Source: Acidimicrobiia bacterium | Lineage (GTDB): Bacteria > Actinomycetota > Acidimicrobiia > Acidimicrobiales > JACDCH01 | Assembly (NCBI GenBank): GCA_013694495.1 | Contig: JACDCH010000305.1 | Coordinates: 1-29,245, forward strand | Direction of reading: 5' to 3' | Length of the DNA: 29,245 bases | In this document: positions 14,207 through 21,794 of the stretch, in pieces | Numbering within the stretch: position 1 is the first letter of the stretch | Layout of the letters: each line of letters begins with the position of its first letter | Translations under genes and position numbers: made by a program | The notes under the pieces: generated by a model | Databases searched by the model: none | What the model was told of the DNA's origin: nothing | What the model saw: the letters and a program-made list of their open reading frames with translations, nothing else

Positions 14207-14737
14207 ATGACCCCGCCGCCGCTCCGGTACGTCGACCCGCTCCGTCCCCGCAGCCGGTTCAGCCGCGCCCTCGCCGCGTTCTCGGCGACCCGGCCGGGGC
14301 GGTCCCTGTCGGCCAAGGTGGCGTGGAAGGTCGACCCGTTCCTCCTGCGGGCCACGCGTGGGCGGATCGCCAGCACGGTCGTCATCCCCTCCGCCCTGCT
14401 CGAGACGCGGGGCGCGAAGACGGGCCAGGTGCGGCGCAACGCTGTCATCTACTTCCACGACGGCGATCGGGTCACGATCGTCGCGTCGCTGGCCGGCGCC
14501 GCCCGCCACCCGGGCTGGTACCACAACCTCCGCGCCGATCCCGAGGTGACCTTCGGCGGCCATCCGATGCGGGCGACCGTCGTCGAGGGCGACGCCGAAC
14601 GAGCGCGCCTCTGGGCGCTGGCCGACCGGGTCTTCGCCCCCTACGCGCAGTACCGCGAGCAGGCGGCGAGGGCGGGCCGGAGCATCCCGATCGTCCAGCT
14701 CGAGGCGCACTCCTACGATCCCGGATCGTTCCGCTGA
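14207..14737 (+). CDS. Ddn-like nitroreductase/quinone reductase family protein (F420-dependent type)
   Basis: 176 residues matching the deazaflavin-dependent nitroreductase (Ddn) family, which uses reduced F420 to reduce quinones or nitro compounds at the membrane surface. Visible are LLETRGAKTGQVRRNAVIYF, DGDRVTIVASLAGAARHPGWYHNLRADPEVTF and the trailing helix with YAQYREQAARAGRSIPIVQLE. Some members bind other flavins, so F420 is inference from the family. ATG 14207 starts at the usual point before the helical N-terminus; no clear Shine-Dalgarno is seen. The hydrolase gene follows 20 nt later, so both are probably one transcript. Confidence 0.88.
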   Translation: MTPPPLRYVDPLRPRSRFSRALAAFSATRPGRSLSAKVAWKVDPFLLRATRGRIASTVVIPSALLETRGAKTGQVRRNAVIYFHDGDRVTIVASLAGAARHPGWYHNLRADPEVTFGGHPMRATVVEGDAERARLWALADRVFAPYAQYREQAARAGRSIPIVQLEAHSYDPGSFR

Positions 14738-14757
14738 CGACTGGGGAGATCGCGTCC

Positions 14758-15333
14758 ATGGCCGACGTCCTGCTGTTCCACCACGCCCTGGGCCTCACCC
14801 CCGGCGTGCTCGCCTTCGCCGACGAGCTCCGGGCCGACGGGCACACAGTGCACACGCCCGACCTCTTCGACGGCCGGACGTTCGCCACGATCGACGACGG
14901 CGTGGGCCACGCCGGCGAGATCGGGTTCGACGACGTGATCGAGCGGGGCGTGCGGGCGGCCGACGGCCTCCCCGACGGGCTCGTCTACGCCGGCTTCTCG
15001 CTCGGCGTCATGCCGGCCCAGAAGCTCGCCCAGACGCGGGCCGGGGCCCGGGGCGCGCTGTTCTTCCACGCCTGCGCCCCGCCGTCCGCCTTCGCCGACG
15101 GCTGGCCGGGCGGCGTGCCCGTGCAGGTCCACGGCATGGACGGCGACGAGTTCTTCGTCGACGAGGGCGACATCGACGCGGCACGCGCCCTCGTCGAGGA
15201 GGCCGAGCGGGGCGAGCTCTTCGTGTACCCCGGCAACGGGCACTTGTTCGCCGAACCCGGCTTTTTCGACCACGACCCCGACGCGGCCGACCTCCTCCAA
15301 GAGCGCGCCCTCGACTTCCTGCGGTCCCTCTGA
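14758..15333 (+). CDS. dienelactone hydrolase family alpha/beta hydrolase
   Basis: 191 residues of the alpha/beta hydrolase fold. Strand 1 is followed by LFHHALGLTPGV, the nucleophile elbow is GFSLGV with Ser81 (the family often has Cys here), the acid is probably in GMDGDEFF (Asp130) and the base is His162 in NGHLFAEPG. The arrangement matches dienelactone-hydrolase relatives; the substrate is not evident. ATG 14758 has GGGGAG about 10 nt upstream. It follows the Ddn-like gene and precedes the YcaQ-type gene with a 26-nt gap. Confidence 0.88.
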   Translation: MADVLLFHHALGLTPGVLAFADELRADGHTVHTPDLFDGRTFATIDDGVGHAGEIGFDDVIERGVRAADGLPDGLVYAGFSLGVMPAQKLAQTRAGARGALFFHACAPPSAFADGWPGGVPVQVHGMDGDEFFVDEGDIDAARALVEEAERGELFVYPGNGHLFAEPGFFDHDPDAADLLQERALDFLRSL

Positions 15334-15359
15334 TCGGCGCCCCCGCCGCCGTCCCCACC

Positions 15360-16448
15360 GTGCGCCGGCTGTCCCTCGAGGAGGCGCGCCGGATCGCCGT
15401 GCGGGCGCAGTTGCTCGACGCCGAGCGGCCCCGGGACCTGCTGGCGGTCGTCGAGCGGTTGACCTTCGTGCAGCTCGACCCCACCGACGCGGTGGCGTCG
15501 ACGGCCGACCTCGTGGCGTGGAGCCGGCTCGGGCCCACCTACGACCCGTCGGACCTGCGGCGTGCCCTCGAGGAGGACCGAACGCTGTTCGAGCACGTCT
15601 CGCAGGCGTTCCGCAAGGAGCCCACGGTGGCGATGGTGCGGCCGATGGCCGACCTCCCCCTCCACCGCGCCGCCATGGCGGCGTGGCCGGGCGGCATCAC
15701 GTCGTACGCCGACTGGATGAAGGCCAACGACGGCTTCCGCCGTCGCGTGCTCGACGTGCTGCGTTCGTCGGGGCCGCTGCCGTCGCGCGACATCCCCGAC
15801 ACCGCCGAGCTCCCGTGGGCGTCGACGGGGTGGACGAACGACCGCAACGTCACGCAGATGCTCGAGTTCCTCGCCAAGCGGGGCGAGATCGCGGTGGCGG
15901 GGCGCCGGGGCCGGACGCGCCTGTGGGACCTAGCCGAGCGGATCTACCCGTCGGACGGGGCCGTCGTGCCGGCTGAGGAAGCAGCGGAGCGCCTCGACGA
16001 GCGGCGCCTCCGGGCGCTCGGGATCGCCCGCCCGCGCGCCGTCGGCGACGCCGGCGAGGCGGCCGAGGTGGAGGGCACCGACGGCGTCTGGCGGGTCGAC
16101 CCCCGAGCGAGGGCCGACGGGTTCGAAGGGCGCACCGCGCTGCTGTCGCCGTTCGACCGGCTGATCCACGACCGCAAGCGCGCCCTCGAGCTGTTCGGCT
16201 TCGAGTTCACCCTCGAGATGTACAAGCCCGAGGCGAAGCGCCGCTGGGGCTTCTTCGCCCTGCCCGTGCTCCACGGCGACCGGATGATCGGCAAGGTCGA
16301 CGCCACCACCGACCGCAAGGCCGACGTGCTCCAGGTCCACGCCGTCCACGAGGACGTCCGCTTCACCCGGCCGATGACGGCAGCCGTAAAGGCGGAGCTG
16401 AAGGCCCTCGCCGCCTGGCTCGGCGTCGGCGCCGTTCGCTTCGACTGA
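15360..16448 (+). CDS. YcaQ/AlkZ-like DNA glycosylase (winged-helix, HTH_42 family)
   Basis: 362 residues of the AlkZ/YcaQ family, made of several winged-helix modules that excise alkylated or interstrand-crosslinked bases. The catalytic motif near the N-terminus reads LTFVQLDPT, i.e. Gln38-x-Asp40, the form known from E. coli YcaQ (crosslink unhooking) rather than the Gln-x-Gln of antibiotic-cluster AlkZ. Later conserved blocks are WASTGWTNDRNVTQMLEFLAKRGEIAVAGRRGRTRLWDL and LLSPFDRLIHDRKRALELFGFEFTLEMYKPEAKRRWGFFALPVLHGDRMIGKVD, as in the family. GTG 15360 gives the expected start; no strong ribosome binding site is visible. Its downstream neighbour has a LexA box, but none precedes this gene. 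Confidence 0.9.
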   Translation: MRRLSLEEARRIAVRAQLLDAERPRDLLAVVERLTFVQLDPTDAVASTADLVAWSRLGPTYDPSDLRRALEEDRTLFEHVSQAFRKEPTVAMVRPMADLPLHRAAMAAWPGGITSYADWMKANDGFRRRVLDVLRSSGPLPSRDIPDTAELPWASTGWTNDRNVTQMLEFLAKRGEIAVAGRRGRTRLWDLAERIYPSDGAVVPAEEAAERLDERRLRALGIARPRAVGDAGEAAEVEGTDGVWRVDPRARADGFEGRTALLSPFDRLIHDRKRALELFGFEFTLEMYKPEAKRRWGFFALPVLHGDRMIGKVDATTDRKADVLQVHAVHEDVRFTRPMTAAVKAELKALAAWLGVGAVRFD

Positions 16449-16558
16449 GTCTCTTCGCCGTCACTCGCTTCGCTCCGTTCCGGCGAGTTGTACGGCACCG
16501 GCCCGTTCGTCGGAGACCCGCCACATCCGACAAATCTGGGCTGTTTTCGCTGGTGAAT

Positions 16559-16572
16559 CGAACGTCTGTTCG
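16559..16572. promoter_or_regulatory. LexA (SOS) box upstream of DUF222-HNH gene
   Basis: CGAAC-GTCT-GTTCG is a perfect actinobacterial LexA operator (CGAAC-N4-GTTCG), ending 5 nt before ATG 16578. It implies that the HNH gene is repressed by LexA and induced by DNA damage. Confidence 0.8.
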
Positions 16573-16577
16573 CTAGC

Positions 16578-17754
16578 ATGTCGGGCGTGCACGAGGGGAT
16601 CCGGACGACCGCCACCGCTGCGCTGCACGACGCCCTCGCCGAAGTGCTCGACACCGATCCGGCCACGCTGTCCGACGGCGAGCTCCTCGACGGCTTGGCC
16701 GACCTGTACCAGGCCGAGGCCCGGGCCAGGTTCACGGCGGCGATCGACGCACGCGACGCGCACGCCAACGTCGGGGCCCAGTCGCTGCCGATGTACATCG
16801 TCCATGCCTGCCGGGTGCCGACCGGGGTGGCCCGGCACCACGTCCGCACGGCCCGGGCGCTCCGTCACCTGCCCCACACCGCCCAGCGGCTCGCCGATGG
16901 CGACATCACGGCCTGGCACGCGTCGCGCATCTCGGAGCACCACTCGAACCCGAGGGCTCGTACCGCGCTCGAGCGCGACGACGAGCTGCTCGCCGATCGG
17001 GCGGCCGCCTTGCACTGGTCGATCTTCGAGAAGGTGCTCGCCTACTGGGTCCAGCGGGCCGACACCGACGGCACCGACGACGACGCCCAGGCCCGCAAGG
17101 ACCGACGGCGGGTCAGCATCTCGAGGACGTTCGAGGGCATCTGGGTCATGGACGCGCTGCTCGACCCGGTGGCGGGGGCCACTGTCGAGCAGGCGCTGCG
17201 GCGCATCGAGCAGGAGCTCCTCGACACCGAGCGCGGTGCTGTGGCCGTTCGACTGGGTCGCGACCCGTTGACCCACGAGCTCGACCGCACGCCGCCGCAG
17301 CGACGAGCCGACGCCCTCGAGGAGCTGGCCCGCCGGGCGATGGCGACGCCGGCCGGCGGCCGTCAGCCTTCGCCCGCTGGTGTCGATCCTCGTCGGCTAC
17401 GAGACCTTCGCCGGCCGCATCTGCGAGCTCGCCGACGGCACCGTCGTCGCACCCGGCGACGTCGCCGCCGTCCTCGACCGCGCCGTCATCGAGCGGGCGG
17501 TGTTCGAGAGCGCCGCCCGCGTGACCGAGATCAGCCACCAGCGGCTCTTCACCGGTGCCCTGCGCCGGGCGATCGAGCTGCGCGACCGCACCTGCACCCA
17601 CGCGTTCTGCTCGGTCGAAGCCGACCGGTGCGACGTCGACCACCGCGTGCCGGCCCGCGAGGGCGGCCCCACCACCCAGGCCAACGGCCGCCTCCTCTGC
17701 CCGTTCCACAACCACCTCCGCCAGAAGCGTCCCGACCTCGACGACGTCCCCTGA
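16578..17754 (+). pseudogene. DUF222-HNH endonuclease family gene (13E12-like), frameshifted
   Basis: The frame from ATG 16578 encodes a DUF222 domain (ALAEVLDTDPATLSDGELLDGLADLYQAEARARFTAAI through the VSISRTFEGIWVMDALLDPVAGATVEQAL block). Homology leaves this frame at about 17370 and continues one base later (SILVGYETFAGRICELADGT) to a C-terminal HNH motif: CTHAFCSVEADRCDVDHRVPAREGGP then LCPFHNHLRQKR, stop at 17752-17754. One extra base near 17370 explains it. If it is an error, the protein is about 391 residues, normal for the family of HNH nucleases often repeated in actinobacterial genomes and linked to mobile elements. If it is real, the nuclease half is lost. The LexA box directly upstream marks it as an SOS gene. 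Confidence 0.8.
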
Positions 17755-17874
17755 AGTCGGCTCCCGCCGAGCCGCGGCGAACGGCCGGACCGCCGCCAGG
17801 GCAGATCGAGTTGGGTCTCCGACCCACCGAGCGCCACCCTGGCCAGAGCAGGCTGGCACGACACGGAGGGGACC

Positions 17875-18301
17875 ATGGCCGCATCAGGTGACGACGGCAG
17901 CGACTCGGCGGGCGAGCAGATCGACAGGACAATCGCCGAGCTCGGCGACTGGCGGGGGAAGACGCTGAGCAGGATGCGCAAGCTCATCACGAAGACCGAC
18001 AAGGGCATCGTCGAGGAGGTCAAGTGGGTGAAGCCCACCAACCCGAACGGTCGTCCCCACGTGGACGCTCGACGGGATCATCTGCACCGGCGAGACCTAC
18101 AAGGCGGCCGTCAAGCTCACGTTCGCCCAGGGCGCGTCGCTGGACGATCCGGCCGGGCTGTTCAACTCGAGCCTCGGCGGGGGCACTCGGCGGGCCATCG
18201 ACGTCCACGAGGGTGACGAGGTCGACGCCGCGGCGTTCACGGCGCTCGTCCGAGCGGCCGTCACCTTCAACGGCGCCAAGGCCGCAGCGCGGCGGAAGTA
18301 G
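17875..18301 (+). pseudogene. DUF1801 family protein gene, frameshifted
   Basis: ATG 17875 has a strong GGAGGGG site. The first ~58 codons (IAELGDWRGKTLSRMRKLITKTDKGIVEEVKWVKPTNPNG) are the start of a DUF1801 (YdhG-like) domain. After about 18052 the domain continues one base later (VPTWTLDGIICTGETYKAAVKLTFAQGASL ... FNSSLGGGTRRAIDVHEGDEVD) to a stop at 18299-18301. A single extra base explains the break; without it the protein has about 141 residues, the normal size. The family fold is known but its function is not. The neighbouring HNH gene has the same kind of one-base insertion, which points to sequencing error or shared relaxation. Confidence 0.75.
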
Positions 18302-18529
18302 CGGCGGACGGCTGACACGAGCGTGATCGTGGGACGGTCACCGCTGAGGCTTCGGGATCGACACGCGACTCGAACTCGTCGGCGGCGCCGGACTCCTCGA
18401 GGACGCCGTCGCACGCCGAGCTCGCCGAAGGCGGCGACTGCGCTTTCGAGCCCGCCGGGGCGAGTCCGGTCCTGTGATGCCTCGTGCTGGCGTCTCTGAC
18501 CACGCCGTGACCACGGAGGCGAAAGTCTC

Positions 18530-18547
18530 CTACCACGGTAGTAGGGT
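18530..18547 (+). promoter_or_regulatory. promoter/operator of VapBC-type module
   Basis: The inverted repeat CTACC-AC-GGTAG (18530-18541) abuts a TAGGGT -10 box (18542-18547) that ends 6 nt before ATG 18554. This is a leaderless promoter with an operator where a ribbon-helix-helix antitoxin would repress its own operon. Confidence 0.5.
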
Positions 18548-18553
18548 TTGGCT

Positions 18554-18832
18554 ATGCCTCGTGGGAAGCCGTCACCGAAGCTGGCGATCACTGTCGACCC
18601 CGACGTCTACGCCCAAGTGCTCGACGCGGCAGCTGACGACGGGGTGAGCGTGTCCGCCTGGATGACAGGGGCAGCCCGGCGCGCGCTGCTGGTTCGCGAC
18701 GGCCTGGCTGCCGTCGCGGAGTGGGAGGCCCAGCACGGCGCGCTTACCGACGCCGAGATGGCCGCGGCGCGGGAGCGGGTGGCTGCCCAGATGGGCCGCA
18801 AGGCGTCGCGGTCGGCTCGGGGCTCCGCGTGA
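18554..18832 (+). CDS. VapB-type antitoxin
   Basis: 92 residues. The N-terminal ~50 residues (PSPKLAITVDPDVYAQVLDAAADDGVSVSAWMTGAARRALLVRD) read as a ribbon-helix-helix DNA-binding fold: one strand and two helices. The rest is a charged helical tail that would bind the toxin. ATG 18554 follows a well-placed -10 box; TTG at 18548 is unlikely. Its stop overlaps the GTG of the PIN-domain gene as GTGA, the standard antitoxin-toxin coupling. Confidence 0.8.
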   Translation: MPRGKPSPKLAITVDPDVYAQVLDAAADDGVSVSAWMTGAARRALLVRDGLAAVAEWEAQHGALTDAEMAAARERVAAQMGRKASRSARGSA

Positions 18833-19206
18833 CCGTCGTCTACGACGCTGGGGCTCTCGTCGCCGCGGACCGCTCCGAGCGAGACCTGTGGGCCGACCAT
18901 CGGGCTCGCCTTGAGCTGGGCGTCGTGCCGGTCACCACGGCACCGGTGGTGGCCCAGGTCAGCCGTTCGGACCGGCAAGCGCAGCTGCGACGATTTCTCC
19001 GCGGCTGCGACGTGGCGCCGTTCCGGGCCGAGGACGCGCACGACGTGGGTGCGCTGGCCGGCAAGGCTGCGGTGAACGACGTCGTCGACGTTCATGTCGT
19101 TCTCGTCGCCTACCGGCGGCGGTTCGGTGTCGTCACGTCGGACGCCGGCGACCTCGGCCCGATCGCCGACGCCGTCGGTGCAAAGGTTCCGCTGCTACCC
19201 GTGTGA
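18829..19206 (+). CDS. PIN-domain toxin (VapC-type)
   Basis: 125 residues with the PIN ribonuclease pattern: first acidic residue in VVYDAGALVAADR, a middle block TTAPVVAQVSRS, and the C-terminal acidic cluster NDVVDVHVVLVAYRRRFGVVTSDAGDL. Four acidic positions for metal binding can be seen. VapC toxins cleave tRNA or rRNA when the antitoxin is lost. The family often has Glu in the middle block; here a Gln (VAQVSR) stands in that region, so activity is not certain. GTG 18829 overlaps the antitoxin stop by 4 nt. Confidence 0.82.
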   Translation: MTVVYDAGALVAADRSERDLWADHRARLELGVVPVTTAPVVAQVSRSDRQAQLRRFLRGCDVAPFRAEDAHDVGALAGKAAVNDVVDVHVVLVAYRRRFGVVTSDAGDLGPIADAVGAKVPLLPV

Positions 19207-19237
19207 CCCGGGGCGACTGCCCCTCTCACGGGTTCGC

Positions 19238-19555
19238 ATGGCGCAGCCCGTCGGACCTCGCCACCTCGTCACCGCGCACCTCTCCGCCCTGAGGCAGGGA
19301 GCCACGCACCTCGGTCTGTCGGTCGCCGTCGGGTTCGCCACCCTCGAGCCATGGGCCTTGACCGCCTCGGCGATCGCGCTCGTCTGCGGTTCGGCGCTGT
19401 TCGTCGGCGGGGTCACCGCCAACTGGCTCATGAACGTCGGCGACCACTTCGCGGCGCGGTCTCCGGCCTGGTACCTGCTGTCCGCCAGCGGGCCGCTCCA
19501 CCTCGGGGGCGCGCTCGTCGTCCTTGTCGCGGTGACGAGCACGGCACTGTCGTAG
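19238..19555 (+). CDS. small membrane protein, three predicted helices
   Basis: 105 residues. Hydrophobic segments lie around residues 16-36, 40-65 and 80-103, with the polar middle ANWLMNVGDHFAARSPAWYLLSASGPLHL. The pattern resembles the C-terminal half of hydroxylaminobenzene-mutase-like membrane proteins, but I am not sure of the family. ATG 19238 is chosen as the last start before the first hydrophobic segment; the frame is open further upstream inside the toxin gene, without protein-like sequence. Confidence 0.55.
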   Translation: MAQPVGPRHLVTAHLSALRQGATHLGLSVAVGFATLEPWALTASAIALVCGSALFVGGVTANWLMNVGDHFAARSPAWYLLSASGPLHLGGALVVLVAVTSTALS

Positions 19556-19700
19556 GACTGCTGACGATGTCCGTCACGCTCCAGCCACCTGAGACCCGCT
19601 AAGCCCCCATCAGCACAACAGCCACCAACTCGCGGCATGCGCTTGGCAGGCGGCCTGACGACGTCGATCACCCGCATGTCCGGCGATCGGGACAGGCGTC

Positions 19701-19718
19701 CGAGACTCGAACCTCTCG
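19701..19718 (-). other. tRNA T-arm-like fragment
   Basis: On the minus strand this reads CGAGA-GGTTCGAG-TCTCG: a 5-bp stem around a TTCGAG loop, as in a tRNA T arm. No acceptor, D or anticodon arm can be built around it, so it is at most a degraded tRNA end. Confidence 0.2.
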
Positions 19719-19740
19719 CGGTTGCGGGCTCAGAACTGCT

Positions 19741-19746
19741 TAGGTT
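19741..19746 (+). promoter_or_regulatory. -10 box TAGGTT for S66 peptidase gene
   Basis: TAGGTT ends 5 nt before ATG 19752 with no Shine-Dalgarno in between, fitting a leaderless transcript. Confidence 0.35.
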
Positions 19747-19751
19747 GATCC

Positions 19752-20798
19752 ATGCCCAATGACCTGGTGCATCCCCCGAAAGCCCGCGCGGGGGACTCGG
19801 TTGCGATCGTGTCGCCGTCGTTTGCAGCGCCCGAGGAGCACGTTGCTGTTCACGAGCAAGCGATGCGGCGACTCGCTGACCTGACGGGGCTCGTCCCGGT
19901 CGAGTTCCCCAGCACCAGGCGGACGTCGACCCCGCACGAGCGGGCCCGAGATCTCAACGCGGCTTTCGGTGACCCGGAGATCCGCGCCGTCCTCGCGGTG
20001 ATCGGCGGTGAGGACCAGATCACCGTGATCCCGCACCTGGACCCCACGCTTGTTCGGGCCGATCCGAAGCCGTTCCTCGGGTACAGCGACAACACGAACA
20101 TCCTCAACTGGCTGTGGTGTCACGGTGTGGCCGGGTTCCACGGCGGCTCCACCCAGGTCCACCTTGGCCCGGGTCCCGCCGTTGACCGATGCCACGCCGA
20201 CTCCCTCCGTGCCGCACTGCTCACCGGCGAGCGGATCGAGATCACTGATCCGGGCGAGTCCGAAGACCTCGGAAAGCAGTGGCAAGATCCCCTGGCGCTC
20301 ACCGACTACGGCGACCGTGAGGACACCGAACCCTGGGCCTGGGCCGGCCCGCCCCGCTTGGTGGCGGGGCGCACGTGGGGCGGCTGCGTCGAGGTCCTCC
20401 AGTGGCTACTCACGGCCGGCCGATTCCCCACCGATCCGGCCGTCGTCGCAGGCGGCGTGCTGCTCCTTGAGACCAGCGAAGAGCTCATCTCCGCGCATGA
20501 GTTCGGGTGGATCGTGCGCTCCTTGGGCGAGCGGGGCATCGTTGCCGCGGTCGACGCCGTGATCATCGCCCGCCCGCCCGCGTCGGACCACGAACGGCGG
20601 CCCAGCCCGCCGGAACGAGCAGCTCACCGCTCTGCTCAACGCGAGACAGCGATCGAGCTCATCGCGCGGTACAACCCCAGCGCAGTGGTCTGCGTCGGGC
20701 TCCCCTTCGGACACACGCGGCCCCAATGGATCCTTCCCTATGGTGGCATCGTCACCGTTGACGGCACCACGCGCACCATCTGGGCCGACTACGCCTGA
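19752..20798 (+). CDS. S66 family peptidase, MccF-like (LD-carboxypeptidase superfamily)
   Basis: 348 residues of the S66 family. The triad is visible: Ser112 in FLGYSDNTNIL, Glu240 in LLLETSEE and His321 in GLPFGHTRPQ, close to the spacing of E. coli MccF (Ser118, Glu243, His311). MccF cleaves processed microcin C7 and related aminoacyl-nucleotides and gives self-immunity; the sister branch LdcA trims peptidoglycan tetrapeptides. Similarity around the triad and the long middle insertion favour the MccF branch, so a role in detoxifying nucleotide-peptide antibiotics is likely but inferred. No microcin biosynthesis genes are adjacent. Cytoplasmic: no signal peptide. ATG 19752 agrees with the family start. 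Confidence 0.85.
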   Translation: MPNDLVHPPKARAGDSVAIVSPSFAAPEEHVAVHEQAMRRLADLTGLVPVEFPSTRRTSTPHERARDLNAAFGDPEIRAVLAVIGGEDQITVIPHLDPTLVRADPKPFLGYSDNTNILNWLWCHGVAGFHGGSTQVHLGPGPAVDRCHADSLRAALLTGERIEITDPGESEDLGKQWQDPLALTDYGDREDTEPWAWAGPPRLVAGRTWGGCVEVLQWLLTAGRFPTDPAVVAGGVLLLETSEELISAHEFGWIVRSLGERGIVAAVDAVIIARPPASDHERRPSPPERAAHRSAQRETAIELIARYNPSAVVCVGLPFGHTRPQWILPYGGIVTVDGTTRTIWADYA

Positions 20799-20836
20799 TC
20801 CGGCTGTCGGGCATTCGGTCAACCCGGCGACTGTGA

Positions 20837-20974
20837 TCACGAAGTGAGTATCCGTTCCGCCGTCTCCAACCGCTCCGTGGCCAGGCAGCCCTCCTGCGCT
20901 TGGTCGTCGAGACGAGCCACCTTGCGCAGGAGCACCGAACAACGACGAACGCGGTCGTGAACAGCCGCCGACAC
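20837..20974 (-). CDS. possible small helical protein downstream of tRNA-Gln
   Basis: From GTG 20974 a 45-codon frame ends at TGA 20837-20839. The product (VHDRVRRCSVLLRKVARLDD, QAQEGCLATERLETAERILTS) looks like a two-helix protein. No ribosome binding site and no recognised family; it may be a fragment. Confidence 0.25.
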   Translation of the reverse strand: MSAAVHDRVRRCSVLLRKVARLDDQAQEGCLATERLETAERILTS

Positions 20975-21050
20975 GTGCCATTTCAAACGAGCATCAACCA
21001 AGGCGCAGGTCGCTTACCTGGGCCTTCTCTGTTCACTCGCTTCAACAGTG

Positions 21051-21122
21051 CTCGGGGGGGAGGACTCGAACCCCCAATAACTGGACCAGAACCAGTTGTG
21101 TTGCCGATTACACCACCCCCGA
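21051..21122 (-). tRNA. tRNA-Gln (anticodon CTG)
   Basis: 72 nt: acceptor TCGGGGG/CCCCCGA, D arm GTGT/ACAC, anticodon stem ACTGG/CCAGT with loop TTCTGGT giving CTG, T arm GGGGG-TTCGAGT-CCTCC (one G-T pair). Discriminator G; CCA not encoded. It starts 17 nt after the stop of the ydcF-like gene and may be co-transcribed with gltX. Confidence 0.95.
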
Positions 21123-21139
21123 AAGGTGGAGCAGGGAAG

Positions 21140-21790
21140 TTAGCGGGCGGCCCCCGGGGCGAGCACACCGGCTTGCTCGACGGTCTCGTCGAGGCGCACG
21201 AGGCGGTCGTAGCCGATGAGGCGGCCGACGGCGACGGCGACGGTCTCGCGCATGAGCGCACCGAGGGGCGCGCGGCCGGAGGCGGGTGACACCTCGGCTT
21301 CGAGGCCGAGCTCGTGGGCGATGCCGCCGATGCGGAGGTTGTGGTAGCCGTCGGAGACGAGCACGACGTCGGTGATGCCGTCGTCGCGCAGGAAGCGGGC
21401 GGCGGCGGCGAGCGACTCCCACGTCGTGCCGCCGGTGGTTTCGCGCTCGATGGCGGATCCGGGGACGCCGTGCTGCTGGAGGTAGGTCGCGCCGGCGCCG
21501 GCCTCGGTGAAGCGGTCGCCGGGCTGGCGGCCTCCGGTCACGACGATGAGCGGGGCGATGCCGTCCTCGTACAGCTCGACGACGTGGTCGAGACGGTTGG
21601 CCAGCACCGGCGACGGGACGCCGTCGTACTGCGCCGCGCCGAGGACGACGATCGCCTGCGCGGGCCGGGCGCCGTCGTGGCCGGCCTGCAGCCAGACCTG
21701 GACGAACGTGACCACGAGGTACACGACGCCGAGGAGGGCGAGGGCCGCCCCCGTCCGGACGGCCAGCCGCAGCGCTCGACGCAACGTCAC
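21140..21790 (-). CDS. YdcF/SanA-like (DUF218) membrane-anchored protein
   Basis: 216 residues. A basic N-terminus and one membrane segment (about residues 12-32) are followed by a DUF218 domain: AIVVLGAAQYDGVPSPVLANRLDHVVELY, PLIVVTGGRQPGDRFTEAGAGATYL, ETTGGTTWESLAAAARFL and VVLVSDGYHNLRIGGIAHELGL. Members such as SanA and ElyC affect cell-envelope integrity; the biochemistry is unsettled, though the fold binds nucleotides. GTG 21790 starts 4 nt after the gltX stop, so it is in the gltX operon. The domain faces outside if the single helix is an uncleaved anchor. Confidence 0.87.
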   Translation of the reverse strand: MTLRRALRLAVRTGAALALLGVVYLVVTFVQVWLQAGHDGARPAQAIVVLGAAQYDGVPSPVLANRLDHVVELYEDGIAPLIVVTGGRQPGDRFTEAGAGATYLQQHGVPGSAIERETTGGTTWESLAAAARFLRDDGITDVVLVSDGYHNLRIGGIAHELGLEAEVSPASGRAPLGALMRETVAVAVGRLIGYDRLVRLDETVEQAGVLAPGAAR

Positions 21791-21794
21791 GCGG

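Noticed and set aside
18302..18553. Minus-strand frame between the DUF1801 gene and the antitoxin
   Set aside because: Ser/Ala-rich product without recognisable pattern; it runs into the antisense of the DUF1801 gene.
19701..19740. Possible third tRNA
   Set aside because: Only a T-arm-like stem-loop can be formed; no acceptor or anticodon stem exists.
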